Shown: positions 17,201 through 24,773, numbered from the stretch's first letter. The stretch is DNA of 38,699 bases from Hyphomicrobiales bacterium (GCA_947455455.1 CANGOE010000001.1:1-38699), one strand, 5' to 3'. The notes: a model not told the origin generated them from the letters alone. Program-made: numbers and translations.

Positions 17201-17807
17201 GGGTGCTTCGGTCACTTTGGCCGGTCTGACCTTCAAGGCCAATATCGATCTGACCAAAGAACAAGTGGCCGCCAAATTCGCCAATATTTCTGATACGACA
17301 GCCGCCGCTTCAATCACCCCAAGCGCCGACGGCGTGTTTTCCGGCACGATGACCGGTTGGTCGACGGGCGGCGCTACCGGCGCACTGATCGGTTATACCG
17401 CGACCAATCCGCCGCGCCTCATCAATCTGACATTGGGCCGCGATATTGCGACCAATATGGCCAATATTGCCAAAGCCATCAATGATGCCAGACTGGGCAT
17501 TAAAGCCACGACAGACGGTACGGCTTCGGGCGGGGTCAGCCTCTCCTCCGATAACCAGACCCCGATCAGCGTCAGCTATCCCGCCGATATGAGCAATGCT
17601 CTGGGGTTGAAACTCGGCTTGACCTCCAAAGTCCTGCAATTTGATTGTTCGGATGCCTATGTCCTGCCAACGTTGAAGGACTCCTTCAGCAGTCTGCGCA
17701 ATTTCTACACGTTGAACGTGATTGATACCCAAGCCAATATCGATGCCAATCGGGCCGCGCTGAACGAGGCGGCGCGCAACAATGTGATGTTGACCGTCAA
17801 ACGCTGA
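14268..17807 (+). CDS. Large repeat protein with flagellin-IN-like segments, probably secreted
   Basis: A 1,179-residue Ala/Thr/Ser/Asp-rich protein with very few Cys and no classical signal peptide. The first ~60 residues are low-complexity and Ser-rich. Residues about 380-800 contain several 30-40 residue units built around a DT core (for example ISDTVQAV, VQDTVDQA, IKDTVANV), a pattern seen in adhesin-like surface proteins. Two related beta-rich domains occur near 488-564 (LTLTIAGQTLTVKAN) and 967-1047 (VTLAGLTFKANIDL). Segments near 827-921 (INGVPVTIPAG..IMNTINTA) and 1050-1118 (NIAKAINDARLGIKAT) resemble the flagellin hook IN motif. A sigma-54 promoter sits 47 bases upstream of the ATG. 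I infer a surface or flagellum-linked export product; the exact function is unknown. No RTX nonapeptides were seen. Confidence 0.72.
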   Translation: MTTISSGVNSYLATYNTAQTPSVSGSAPVPSNSASPAQSSVSVSLSANSISMATTYALVSTPLNPATLAVTGNTLTITESVAGSLNPNDIVRIYDGTKEVTNKFSGYSAATTPAGIAVTTAGVLTTTPNALAYNGKISSNLSFTVSKYLGPASYDPESVKSNVVVKTLDTTPPMTPRATQGTGASSRIITLTSPEPNTTVEIWDGDPASGGVQVYGAGAADTFMPIGLNQFSAKSGAYNGTESLSLRVYLRDAAGNISLPSAFMTRPIDSLNHSASANTAAYVAARDAGTLASFTPIDIVDRSTEIVGNIDLLQEMVAGGFAPTIKLNDSRPAVLNLTATQVANNADALNLLTSNQTPPVAFSIEAKGSFTADQILSLPPALIAKIKTVSISLSAQDAVDNLADINNLLGTETLRVGQVSKFSVNISDTVQAVQDNFDQIANLKSITSISLTDQFVNPTGKTIPLVLKASQLKSTEVAQVNFKAITAGASDLTLTIAGQTLTVKANQTLTANEVADAFAGTPPANASIATLTGTLTGYQVTRGAGSGVAFKSTVVGDNVADLAIGGTASRLLASKPGLTVAQGGVDLSIVNKLPVNFVARIVEAKAKDALALQKNAHVVDFTVQDTVDQALLYAKTLNTLPKSFTLTIKDTTGNLAVRTNNMGTITKPYTLDLTDASVDKILQFGKQLKTVKTQFSIKDTVANVLAKSADLSAIKSNFSIADANNVISNDGISVLTNSGMTVSGITWGDAQFADASNNVKQILINSPIDTIYKSNDPSTAGHVDVLKSISKVLRVNILVDSNTTSDQIDMLQGISDVPGVPVLAPSTIDANLSINGVPVTIPAGSDLTTIMNTINTAVTDYNQQIVAHNLVLRTPESLVDIHAALNADSTGIVLYSNATSAIEVKDMSNITAFTGLNFGTSGARVNGVPMTAPTGSIKGTISLDSGLVATTTATSAPTVTLKPGPITQADVSFTALKSGASVTLAGLTFKANIDLTKEQVAAKFANISDTTAAASITPSADGVFSGTMTGWSTGGATGALIGYTATNPPRLINLTLGRDIATNMANIAKAINDARLGIKATTDGTASGGVSLSSDNQTPISVSYPADMSNALGLKLGLTSKVLQFDCSDAYVLPTLKDSFSSLRNFYTLNVIDTQANIDANRAALNEAARNNVMLTVKR

Positions 17808-17926
17808 AGGTCCGGGCTTAACCAATTTGGGCGACTTTGATTGTTCCTGTCTGCGGTTTTTGGCATGATGGGCTCCTGTGGGGCCATGGATTTTGGCTCT
17901 GAATGCATTTTGAGGAGTCTGTTCCC

Positions 17927-18718
17927 TTGTCGTCACTTGCCCAATCTCCGGTTGCTCTCATCACTGGTGCCGCGCGTGGTATCGGTTTGGCCACGGCGCG
18001 GCGTTTTCTGGCCGAGGGTTGGCGGGTTGTCCTGCTGGATATCGATGCCGAGACTTTGACGCAGGCGCAGGCCGATATCGGCCAACCGGAACACGTGCTG
18101 GCCATTGCCTGCGATGTCGCGGATGTGCGGGCGGTGCAGGCGGCGATTTTGCAGGTTGCGTCGCATTTCTCCCGTCTGGATGCGCTGGTCAACAATGCGG
18201 GCGTGGCGGTATTCAAGCCGATACTGGAAACCACCCCCGAAGAATGGCAACGGGTGATGGATGTCAATTTGTCCGGCCCTTTCTTTGCCGCACAAGCCGC
18301 CGCTTTGCTGATGCGCGAAACGGGGGGCGGGAGCATCGTCAATATTGCTTCGATTTCAGGCTTGCGGGCCTCCACCTTGCGCGTCGCCTATGGCACCAGC
18401 AAAGCCGCGTTGGTGCATCTGACCAAGCAACAGGCGGCCGAATTCGGATCGATCGGTATCAGGGTCAATGCGATCGCGCCCGGTCCCGTGGATACCGCGA
18501 TGGCCAAGGCGGTCCACAGTGCCGAAATCCGCGCCGATTACCATGATGCGATCCCGCTCAACCGTTACGGGCTGGAAGAGGAAATTGCCGAGGCGGTCTT
18601 TTTCCTGTGCTCCAGCCGTTCAAGCTATATCACCGGTCAGACTTTGGCGGTCGATGGCGGGTTTGATGCCACCGGTATCGGGCTGGCCTCGTTGCGCAAA
18701 CAACGCCGCAATGGCTGA
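17927..18718 (+). CDS. Short-chain dehydrogenase/reductase (SDR family)
   Basis: A classical SDR of 263 residues. The cofactor motif TGAARGIG is at residues 13-20, NNAG at 89-92, the catalytic Ser142 in NIASIS and the Y155-x3-K159 pair in YGTSK. PGPVDT and the C-terminal ITGQTLAVDGG complete the fold. These cytoplasmic enzymes oxidise or reduce alcohol/ketone substrates with NAD(P)H. The Asp at the end of strand two (VVLLDID) favours NAD(H). I chose the TTG at 17927 because GAGGAG (17912-17917) lies nine bases upstream of it. An ATG at 17903 would add eight residues but has only weak Shine-Dalgarno support. It converges on the TPR gene with nine bases between the stops. The substrate is unknown. 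Confidence 0.9.
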   Translation: MSSLAQSPVALITGAARGIGLATARRFLAEGWRVVLLDIDAETLTQAQADIGQPEHVLAIACDVADVRAVQAAILQVASHFSRLDALVNNAGVAVFKPILETTPEEWQRVMDVNLSGPFFAAQAAALLMRETGGGSIVNIASISGLRASTLRVAYGTSKAALVHLTKQQAAEFGSIGIRVNAIAPGPVDTAMAKAVHSAEIRADYHDAIPLNRYGLEEEIAEAVFFLCSSRSSYITGQTLAVDGGFDATGIGLASLRKQRRNG

Positions 18719-18727
18719 GCATTGATT

Positions 18728-19297
18728 TTACAAGTCGCGGCCTTCGACCTGCGGCCGTAATTTTTCGATGGCCTCGTTGCATTTGTCGTAGAGCGGGTAG
18801 ATCGCCTGGGCGCGTTGATAGAGGTGGTAGGCCGCCTTGATCTGTCCGCGTTGTTGCATGATGGCCCCAAGCCCCATCATCGCCTGATAATGGCGTGGCT
18901 CCAGACGCAGGACTTCCACCAGATCGGCCATGGCGCGCGTCAGATCGTCGAGCGCAAAAAACACCAATGCGCGGCTGTTCCAGCCTTCGGCCCAATGCGG
19001 ACGGAGCATAATGGCGCGGTCGAGCAATTCGATCGCCAAAGCGGGATCATCGGCGACCATTGCGCCATTGGCGCGTGCCAACAGCAAATCGGCGGTGTCA
19101 CTGCCCGAGCGGGCCAGCCGCCGCCTGATGGCATCGGCCGCAAGCTCGGCCTGAGCGGGAGCCTTGGCTTTGGCCAGTCGCTCGAACAGGCTGTCGAGAG
19201 CGGGATCGGGTTTGTTGCGCAATTGGGCTTGCACGGGTTCACCCGCGCCGCAGGCGACAGCCATCAGACAGCCTAGCAATGCGCGTCTATTTATCAT
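18728..19297 (-). CDS. Exported tetratricopeptide-repeat protein
   Basis: A 189-residue protein with a short basic start (MINRR), a hydrophobic stretch and a likely signal-peptidase site after VQA near residue 24. The rest is helical with TPR-type units, for example around residues 85-150: PALAIELLDRAIMLRPHWAE, then TRAMADLVEVLRLEPRHYQA, then KAAYHLYQRAQAIYPLY. These repeats mediate protein contacts, here probably in the periplasm. It is transcribed towards the SDR gene and divergently from the permease gene, with a 210-base intergenic region holding a palindrome. No specific role is evident. Confidence 0.8.
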   Translation of the reverse strand: MINRRALLGCLMAVACGAGEPVQAQLRNKPDPALDSLFERLAKAKAPAQAELAADAIRRRLARSGSDTADLLLARANGAMVADDPALAIELLDRAIMLRPHWAEGWNSRALVFFALDDLTRAMADLVEVLRLEPRHYQAMMGLGAIMQQRGQIKAAYHLYQRAQAIYPLYDKCNEAIEKLRPQVEGRDL

Positions 19298-19315
19298 GAA
19301 ATGATTTTATGCGAG

Positions 19316-19331
19316 TTGCGGCCTGCCGCAA
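19316..19331. promoter_or_regulatory. Palindrome in the TPR/permease divergent region
   Basis: TTGCGGC-CT-GCCGCAA is a perfect inverted repeat with 7-base arms and a 2-base centre. It lies 19 bases upstream of the TPR start codon and about 180 bases upstream of the permease. It may be an operator for a dimeric repressor. The regulator is unknown. Confidence 0.35.
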
Positions 19332-19507
19332 GGTGGTCTTGTGAAAAATATTGATGTCGTTGCCCGCAATCTCATCATTCCGGTTGGTGCATCGCCAAAT
19401 ATCTGTGCAACCGCAACAAGATCGAGGCTTGCCAAGGTCTCGGGCTTGGTTAGCATGGGCTTGGGGACAGTCTGTTCGTTGGAGCAGGCCAAAAAGGGGA
19501 GCTCAAG

Positions 19508-20860
19508 ATGAGCGATCACATCCATCCTGTGGATCAACAATTACCTTTAGGTCGCATGGCGACCCTGGGGTTGCAACATGTGCTTGTCATGTATGCGGGG
19601 GCAGTGGCGGTGCCGCTGATTATCGGGCGCGCCTTGAAACTGCCGCCCGATCAGGTGGGAATTCTGGTCAATGCCGATTTGTTTGCGTGCGGAATTGTGA
19701 CGCTGATCCAGTGTATCGGGTTTGGACCTTTCGGCATCCGACTGCCGGTGATGATGGGAGTGACATTCGCATCCGTGTCGCCGATGCTGGCCATGGCGGC
19801 CAACCCGGCGATCGGCTTGGGCGGTATTTACGGAGCGGTGATCATATCGGGCATATTCGGCCTGCTGGTTGCGCCCTTTGTCAGCCGGATGCTGGCCTTT
19901 TTCCCGCCGGTTGTGACCGGCACGATCATTCTGGTGATCGGTATTTCCTTGATGCGGATCGGGGTGAATTGGGCGGCTGGTGCGCCCGCGCCGAATTTGC
20001 CGGGCTATGGTGATCCCCTGCATCTGTCTGTGGCGGCGTTTACGCTGATCGTGATTTTGGCGCTGATGCGCTATGGCAAGGGCTTTGTGACCAATATCGC
20101 CGTTCTCTTGGGGACGGTTGCCGGCTTTGCTGTTGCCTTTGCTCTGGGCAAAGTGAATTTTGATGTTGTGGGCAAGGCCGAACCGTTTGGTCTTGTCTAC
20201 CCGTTCCAATTGGCGGCACCGACCTTCGATCTGTTCGCCGCCATTTCGATGTGTCTGGTGATGTTGGTGGTGATGGTCGAATCAACCGGCATGTTTCTCG
20301 CCGTCGGCGAGATGACCGACCGCCCCGTGCATGAGGCCGATCTGAAACGCGGGCTTCTGACCGACGGATTGGGCACACTAATCGGCGGGATTTTCAACAC
20401 CTTCCCCTATACCTCCTTCTCGCAGAATGTCGGTCTGGTCGGGGTCACCGGTGTCCGCTCGCGCTTTGTGACGGCGGCAGGCGGGGTGATCCTGCTGGCT
20501 TTGGGGCTGATTCCGAAATTGGGGGCGGTGATGACGGCAGTGCCGGTGTTCGTGCTGGGCGGGGCCGGGATTGTGATGTTCGGCATGGTGGCGGCCACCG
20601 GCGTGCGCATCCTGTCCAATGTCGATTTCAAATCAAACCGTTTCAATCTCTATATCGTTGCGATTTCCATCGGTTTCGGCCTGATCCCGCTGGTCGCACC
20701 GGCCTTTTTCTCGAAATTGCCGAAAGATCTGGAGCCGATCCTCAATTCGGGCATCGTGCTGGCCTCCATTGCCGCCGTGATCCTGAATGCCTGGTTCAAC
20801 GGCGCGTCGGGCAGTGCCAAAGATGCGGCAAACTCCGCTTCGGCCAGCGATCACGCCTGA
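19508..20860 (+). CDS. NCS2-family nucleobase permease (xanthine/uric acid type)
   Basis: A 450-residue membrane protein with about 12-14 hydrophobic helices. The NAT/NCS2 signature [QEP]-N-x-G-x4-T appears as QNVGLVGVTG near residue 310, and the segment LGLQHVLVMYAGAVAVPLI is the conserved first helix. Family members import xanthine, uric acid or uracil with a cation. The sequence style (FGIRLPVMMGVTFASVSPM) is that of the xanthine/urate branch rather than the uracil branch. The Shine-Dalgarno sequence is GGGGAG just ahead of the ATG. It is a single gene with a strong terminator 40 bases beyond its stop. Confidence 0.92.
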   Translation: MSDHIHPVDQQLPLGRMATLGLQHVLVMYAGAVAVPLIIGRALKLPPDQVGILVNADLFACGIVTLIQCIGFGPFGIRLPVMMGVTFASVSPMLAMAANPAIGLGGIYGAVIISGIFGLLVAPFVSRMLAFFPPVVTGTIILVIGISLMRIGVNWAAGAPAPNLPGYGDPLHLSVAAFTLIVILALMRYGKGFVTNIAVLLGTVAGFAVAFALGKVNFDVVGKAEPFGLVYPFQLAAPTFDLFAAISMCLVMLVVMVESTGMFLAVGEMTDRPVHEADLKRGLLTDGLGTLIGGIFNTFPYTSFSQNVGLVGVTGVRSRFVTAAGGVILLALGLIPKLGAVMTAVPVFVLGGAGIVMFGMVAATGVRILSNVDFKSNRFNLYIVAISIGFGLIPLVAPAFFSKLPKDLEPILNSGIVLASIAAVILNAWFNGASGSAKDAANSASASDHA

Positions 20861-20896
20861 TCCAATTCAACAGTTCAGAGAAGGGGAACTTCAGAG

Positions 20897-20922
20897 AAGG
20901 GGGCTTCGGCCCCCTTTTTTTA
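20897..20922 (+). terminator. Rho-independent terminator of the NCS2 permease gene
   Basis: A GGGGGC/GCCCCC stem (20899-20904 and 20909-20914) is capped by a TTCG tetraloop and followed by seven T. It is a textbook intrinsic terminator. Confidence 0.95.
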
Positions 20923-21096
20923 TTGTCAAAATAATTTCAAAAAAATGCAGATGAACGGATTATGAAGCGCGGGCTCAGGCACCGTTCAGGGCCGGGCGGC
21001 TAATCTCCTTTTAACGATCAGACGGGACACAAAAACCCCGAAAGCTGATCGGGCAACCGGCCCTGAATGTTCAGGCCATAATAAGGAGAGAGTACC

Positions 21097-21417
21097 ATGA
21101 CAAAGTCCCTGACCCGTCTCGTTTCGACCGTTACCCTGATCAGTGCTCTTGGCCTTGGCGCCGCTTTCGCGCAGACGCCCGCTCCCGCCACAAGCAATGC
21201 CGCCGCAACCCCTGCCATCACCGCTCCTGCCACGGGCAAGGTTGTCGACAGCAAGGCAAAGGCCGCCGAGCATAAGGCGACCAAAGATCAGGCAACAGCC
21301 AAAACCCATGCGCTGAAACCGGATGCGGCCAAGACCGACAAGAAAGCGGCCATCGAGGCCCCGCAGACTTCGGCCAAAGCCGGATCGGCCAGCCCGACAG
21401 TGGCACCCAAGTCCTGA
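21097..21417 (+). CDS. Small exported Ala/Lys-rich protein, function unknown
   Basis: A 106-residue protein. Residues 1-25 form a clear Sec signal peptide with a cut after AFA (AFA/QTP). The mature part is low-complexity: Ala, Lys, Thr and Pro rich, with repeats such as KAKAAEH and KTDKKAA and no Cys. It is probably a disordered periplasmic protein. AAGGAGAG lies well placed before the ATG. A small hairpin (GGCCCTGAA..TTCAGGCC, about 21058-21076) sits directly upstream of the ribosome binding site and might modulate translation. I do not recognise a family. Confidence 0.72.
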   Translation: MTKSLTRLVSTVTLISALGLGAAFAQTPAPATSNAAATPAITAPATGKVVDSKAKAAEHKATKDQATAKTHALKPDAAKTDKKAAIEAPQTSAKAGSASPTVAPKS

Positions 21418-21427
21418 TGCTTCAAAG

Positions 21428-21465
21428 GGCAAGGACAGGATTTCGCCCCCGCTCCTGTCCTTGCC
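21428..21465 (+). terminator. Strong hairpin after the small Ala/Lys-rich gene
   Basis: A perfect 12-base stem (GGCAAGGACAGG at 21428-21439, CCTGTCCTTGCC at 21454-21465) encloses a 14-base loop ten bases past the stop codon. No T-run follows, so it may be a 3' mRNA-stabilising structure or a Rho-assisted terminator instead of a classical intrinsic one. Confidence 0.5.
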
Positions 21466-21645
21466 TGCCCCTCCGGCATTGACCGTCCTGCAACAGGCGC
21501 TGGCTGTAAAGCCGGTGCCTTTTGCCTGATCAGACCAAAAAGACGGCCGGATCGGGGCATTTTGCATGATGGCGTTGACAAGCGGGTGAACAGAGGCAAA
21601 ATATGATCATCCGTCATGACTTGGCGTGACATTGAGGAGATTCAA

Positions 21646-21930
21646 ATGAAAAAGATCGTTGCCGCCGCCGTTTTGGGTTTGGCTTTGATGGGTTCTGCGC
21701 AGGCGCAGACCGCTCGTGACACGCGCGAAGTCGGCGCGGCCGGTATTTCCGGCGGTGCCGCTTCCGTGATTTTCTGGAACACGATGGCGTCCACAACCGC
21801 TCTGGCCACGGCCGGTGTCGGCGTGGGTGTCGCCGCTGGCGTTTATGCCATTTACAAAATCTATGACAGCTACACCGCGCCTGCTCCTGCTCCGGTTGCA
21901 GCGCCTGCGGCTAAAAAAGCCAAAAAATAA
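21646..21930 (+). CDS. Small exported glycine-zipper-like protein, function unknown
   Basis: A 94-residue protein with a signal peptide of about 20 residues (MKKIVAAAVLGLALMGSAQA/Q). A Gly/Ala-rich hydrophobic segment follows (about residues 50-70, with GVGVGVAAGVYAIY), and then a Pro/Ala linker ending in a Lys tail (KKAKK). GAGGAG sits just before the ATG at 21646; upstream in-frame codons from 21616 are not needed. The hydrophobic segment may insert in a membrane. It is followed by a clear terminator, so it is a single-gene unit. No family is recognised. Confidence 0.75.
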   Translation: MKKIVAAAVLGLALMGSAQAQTARDTREVGAAGISGGAASVIFWNTMASTTALATAGVGVGVAAGVYAIYKIYDSYTAPAPAPVAAPAAKKAKK

Positions 21931-21964
21931 GTGCCCTGATCCTCGCGCAGGATCCAGACACCGC

Positions 21965-21996
21965 AAAGGACGCTTTGGCAACAAAGCGTCCTTTTT
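21965..21996 (+). terminator. Rho-independent terminator after the glycine-zipper-like gene
   Basis: A 10-base stem (GGACGCTTTG at 21968-21977, CAAAGCGTCC at 21982-21991) with a GCAA tetraloop is followed by five T. Flanking AAA extends the pairing. The histidine kinase gene converges from the other side 20 bases beyond. Confidence 0.93.
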
Positions 21997-22015
21997 GATT
22001 CAGGCTCCAGCCCTA

Positions 22016-23944
22016 TCAGGCGGCGGCTTTCCATTCTTCGGTGGTGGTGTTTTTGAAACGCAACATCACGCTGAAACCGTCATGGCGTGACAGAAAGCGG
22101 ATCTGACCGGCCAGCAGGCGGGCGCGCTTGCGCATATTCTTCAGACCCCGCCCCAGTTCCATCCGGTCGATCGGTGCCAGACCTTCGCCATTGTCGCGGA
22201 TCACCACCATCAGATGGTCGCGATACTGGCGCAAATGCACGGTGATCATACTGCATTGGGCATGTTTGATGGCATTGGCAATACATTCCTGCACAATGCG
22301 GCTGGCATGCAGGCATTGCGCATCTGAAATATCCTGATTGGTTGCATTGCGCTTTTTCTCAGGGATAAATTTCAGCTCGATGCCCAGTCCCTTCAAGCGC
22401 GGGCGCTGGCGTTCTAGCAACGCGCCGATCATCCGTGCCGCATTGGCCGGCTTGCCGAGGGAGATGCAGTCGATGATGACGCGGACGTCATCCATGCAGA
22501 CCTGGAACATGTCGAGCACGGCGGCCTGACTGAGATCCTGCTTTTTGGCCAGCAACATGCCTGAAATCAGTTGCGAGCCGACCCCGTCATGGATTTCAAT
22601 CAACAGCCGTTCACGCTCGGACTGGATCAGGCGGATATTGTTGATGGCATGCTGTTTTTGCAACACCTCGCGCAACCGCTCCTCGCTGTGTTGCAGGGCT
22701 TTGGTGATACGGGTGGCTTCGGCCATCTGGTAATTTTGCGAGGTGCGGTAACGCTTGAAAACGATGATCCCCATCACCATCAACAAGGCGGTCATGCCGA
22801 ATTGCATCACATAGATTTCTTCAAACCACACATGCGGCAGATAATCTCCCAGCAAAGCGAAGGCATATTTCATCTGGCCCGACGCCACCAGATAATCGTG
22901 GAAGGTCAGAACCACAGTCAAAGACGACTGGAAGATCAACATTCTTCCTTCTCTTTTGAGGAACATATTTTCAAGCAGGACACAGCGCAACAACACCGAG
23001 ACGAAATAGACGATGGCCCCGCCAACCCAGTAAATATTGATATAATAGACGCTCGAACTGCCGAAATATAAGCAGATCACTGTCGCCGACAGCGCGAAAA
23101 TGGTGCGCAATTTGTTGCGGAGCGGGTTGGATTTGACCTCGGCAATGACCTTGATGAAATCGGCAAATGAAAAAATCGCCCAGGCAATAAAGGCATACAT
23201 CAGCGCCTGCCAGAGCACGTAATATTCGGCCGGCACAACCACCATCATGAGCATGTTCAAAAAAATCGCCCAGCCGAACATGGTCATGCCTGCCAGACCG
23301 ATCAACCGTTCCCGTTTGAACAGGATGCTGAAACTGATCAGAAAGGCCCCCAAGATTCCGAACAGGACATTGGAGCCGTTGACGGTGATTTTGGAGACAA
23401 ACCAAATCTGCCGCATCATGTTTTCGATGACAGGTTCACTCCCGATATGCAGTTCGCCGAGCTGGAACATCGGTTGATAATTAAAATATTCCATCGCCAG
23501 CACATTGGTGTCGCGCACCAGATGCGCGGGGATGGGGACTGCATAGGGCCTGAACCACAAAACCCGCTGTTGGAGGTCTGAATGGGTGATCTCGTCGATT
23601 TTTTCGCCGTTGAGCCTGACCCGACCCAGACTGCTGAGGGCATTGATCATCAATTTGGCCGGACCGTGTTCGACGGTCAGTTGCTCACGGGTGACGGTCG
23701 TGGCCATCCGCATACAGCGGACCGGTGTCTCGATGCCGTTTTCCCAATGGGGCAGGGTGATTTTGGTCCATTCGGTCAGCGGTTTGGACGGGTCGGCACA
23801 TTCGAATTGCTGGACGGTTCCGCTATTGACCACGACAGGTGGCGGGCCGCTATGGCCGGATGAGAGATAGAATACAAACAGAAGCAGTGCCATGCCCATA
23901 ATCACAAGGCTTGAAGACACAAAGGAATCTTTGAGGCGGTTCAT
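22016..23944 (-). CDS. Sensor histidine kinase of the NarL/HisKA_3 type with a 7TM sensor module
   Basis: A 642-residue inner-membrane kinase. Residue 10 onward is one membrane helix, then a ~200-residue periplasmic beta-rich domain, then seven hydrophobic helices (roughly 220-430), the layout of 7TMR-DISM sensors. A coiled-coil region leads to the HisKA_3 box with the phospho-accepting H452 in EIHDGVGSQL. The HATPase_c domain shows the N box IVQECIANAIKHA, the G1 box IRDNGEGL and the G2 box GRGLKNM. Such kinases phosphorylate LuxR-type regulators; none is present nearby, so it is an orphan in this window. The ATG at 23944 has GGGAG upstream; upstream in-frame codons extend through an unconvincing region. 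A possible 57-residue gene precedes it on the same strand. Confidence 0.9.
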   Translation of the reverse strand: MNRLKDSFVSSSLVIMGMALLLFVFYLSSGHSGPPPVVVNSGTVQQFECADPSKPLTEWTKITLPHWENGIETPVRCMRMATTVTREQLTVEHGPAKLMINALSSLGRVRLNGEKIDEITHSDLQQRVLWFRPYAVPIPAHLVRDTNVLAMEYFNYQPMFQLGELHIGSEPVIENMMRQIWFVSKITVNGSNVLFGILGAFLISFSILFKRERLIGLAGMTMFGWAIFLNMLMMVVVPAEYYVLWQALMYAFIAWAIFSFADFIKVIAEVKSNPLRNKLRTIFALSATVICLYFGSSSVYYINIYWVGGAIVYFVSVLLRCVLLENMFLKREGRMLIFQSSLTVVLTFHDYLVASGQMKYAFALLGDYLPHVWFEEIYVMQFGMTALLMVMGIIVFKRYRTSQNYQMAEATRITKALQHSEERLREVLQKQHAINNIRLIQSERERLLIEIHDGVGSQLISGMLLAKKQDLSQAAVLDMFQVCMDDVRVIIDCISLGKPANAARMIGALLERQRPRLKGLGIELKFIPEKKRNATNQDISDAQCLHASRIVQECIANAIKHAQCSMITVHLRQYRDHLMVVIRDNGEGLAPIDRMELGRGLKNMRKRARLLAGQIRFLSRHDGFSVMLRFKNTTTEEWKAAA

Positions 23945-24023
23945 CAATGGCTCCCGTCGGGGAAGACGCAACAACGAATGAAAGTAAAAGCGGGGTCCGT
24001 TGGATCGCAGGGCCAGTGGGGGT

Positions 24024-24197
24024 TCAGTGCTTTGTTTTGGGGGCGGTTTTGCCCAAACGTGCCATAATGCCGGCCACACGTTCCAGCGTAATGCCTTCGG
24101 CAACCGGTTTTGGCTCTGTTACGGTGCGGTCGACCAGCCGTTGGGCCGCCCGTGCTGTCTGGGGCTTTTCAGCCAGAAATTTTTTAATCTTGTCCAC
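24024..24197 (-). CDS. Possible small protein upstream of the histidine kinase
   Basis: A 57-residue frame with a GTG start at 24197 and GGAG ten bases upstream. It is Lys/Arg-rich and probably helical, with no hydrophobic segment and no Cys. It begins DKIKKFLAEK and ends near LERVAGIMARLGKTAP. It lies 79 bases before the histidine kinase start on the same strand, so it might be co-transcribed. I do not recognise it. Coding potential is modest, and no alternative gene occupies this strand. Confidence 0.4.
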   Translation of the reverse strand: MDKIKKFLAEKPQTARAAQRLVDRTVTEPKPVAEGITLERVAGIMARLGKTAPKTKH

Positions 24198-24350
24198 GAA
24201 ACAAAGACTCCACCACAAGAGGGCCCGAACAATTGCAACAAACAAACTTTATCAGTGATTATAACCTGCGAAACGCTTTTGGTCCATGGATCCATTTGGA
24301 TTGATCCGGTGGGCTTGACCGGAACTGGTCCAGATCGGCTATGCGGGCGT

Positions 24351-24773
24351 ATGGAAGATATGGATCACACATCATCAACGCCCCCACAATGTCCTGTTGT
24401 CTATTTCGACGGAAGCTGTCCGTTGTGCAGTATCGAGATTGCCCATTATCAAGCCTGTCAGGGCGCGCAGGATATTGCCTTTGTCGATGTATCGGATGCG
24501 GCGGCCCCCATGCAGGCCGATCTGGACCGCGAACAGGCAATGGCGCGTTTCCATGTGCGCCTGCCTGATGGATCATTGCGTTCGGGAGCCGCGGGCTTTG
24601 TGGCTTTGTGGCAGAATTTGCCGCGCTGGCGCTGGCTGGCACGCTTGGCCGGCCATGCGCTTGTTCTGCCTGTCCTTGAGCGGCTTTATGTGCTGTTTCT
24701 GCCTTGGCGTGCGCGTCTGGCGCGGGTGGTGCTCAAACGGGCCAAATCCGCCCGCCCGTCATCGGTACTTTGA
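24351..24773 (+). CDS. DCC-family (DUF393) thiol-disulfide oxidoreductase-like protein
   Basis: A 140-residue protein with the family motif DGSCPLC at residues 20-26, giving a C23-x2-C26 pair after a short beta strand (VVYFDG). The body contains a Lys/Arg-poor segment with WRWLARLAGHALVLP and an amphipathic C-terminal tail, as in other DCC proteins. The name comes from the Asp-Cys-Cys arrangement; activity is not well defined and is inferred from the thioredoxin-like motif. The ATG at 24351 is used; an ATG at 24360 is equally possible. Its last 41 bases overlap the end of anmK on the opposite strand. Confidence 0.83.
   Translation: MEDMDHTSSTPPQCPVVYFDGSCPLCSIEIAHYQACQGAQDIAFVDVSDAAAPMQADLDREQAMARFHVRLPDGSLRSGAAGFVALWQNLPRWRWLARLAGHALVLPVLERLYVLFLPWRARLARVVLKRAKSARPSSVL

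Noticed and set aside
14418-17936. Long frames on the minus strand inside the large repeat gene
   Set aside because: They are shadows of a GC-rich coding sequence; the plus-strand frame has a promoter, start and family-like domains.
19298-19507. Possible purine or xanthine riboswitch upstream of the NCS2 permease
   Set aside because: I looked for a conserved aptamer fold but could not build one by eye; only a palindrome near the TPR gene is supported.
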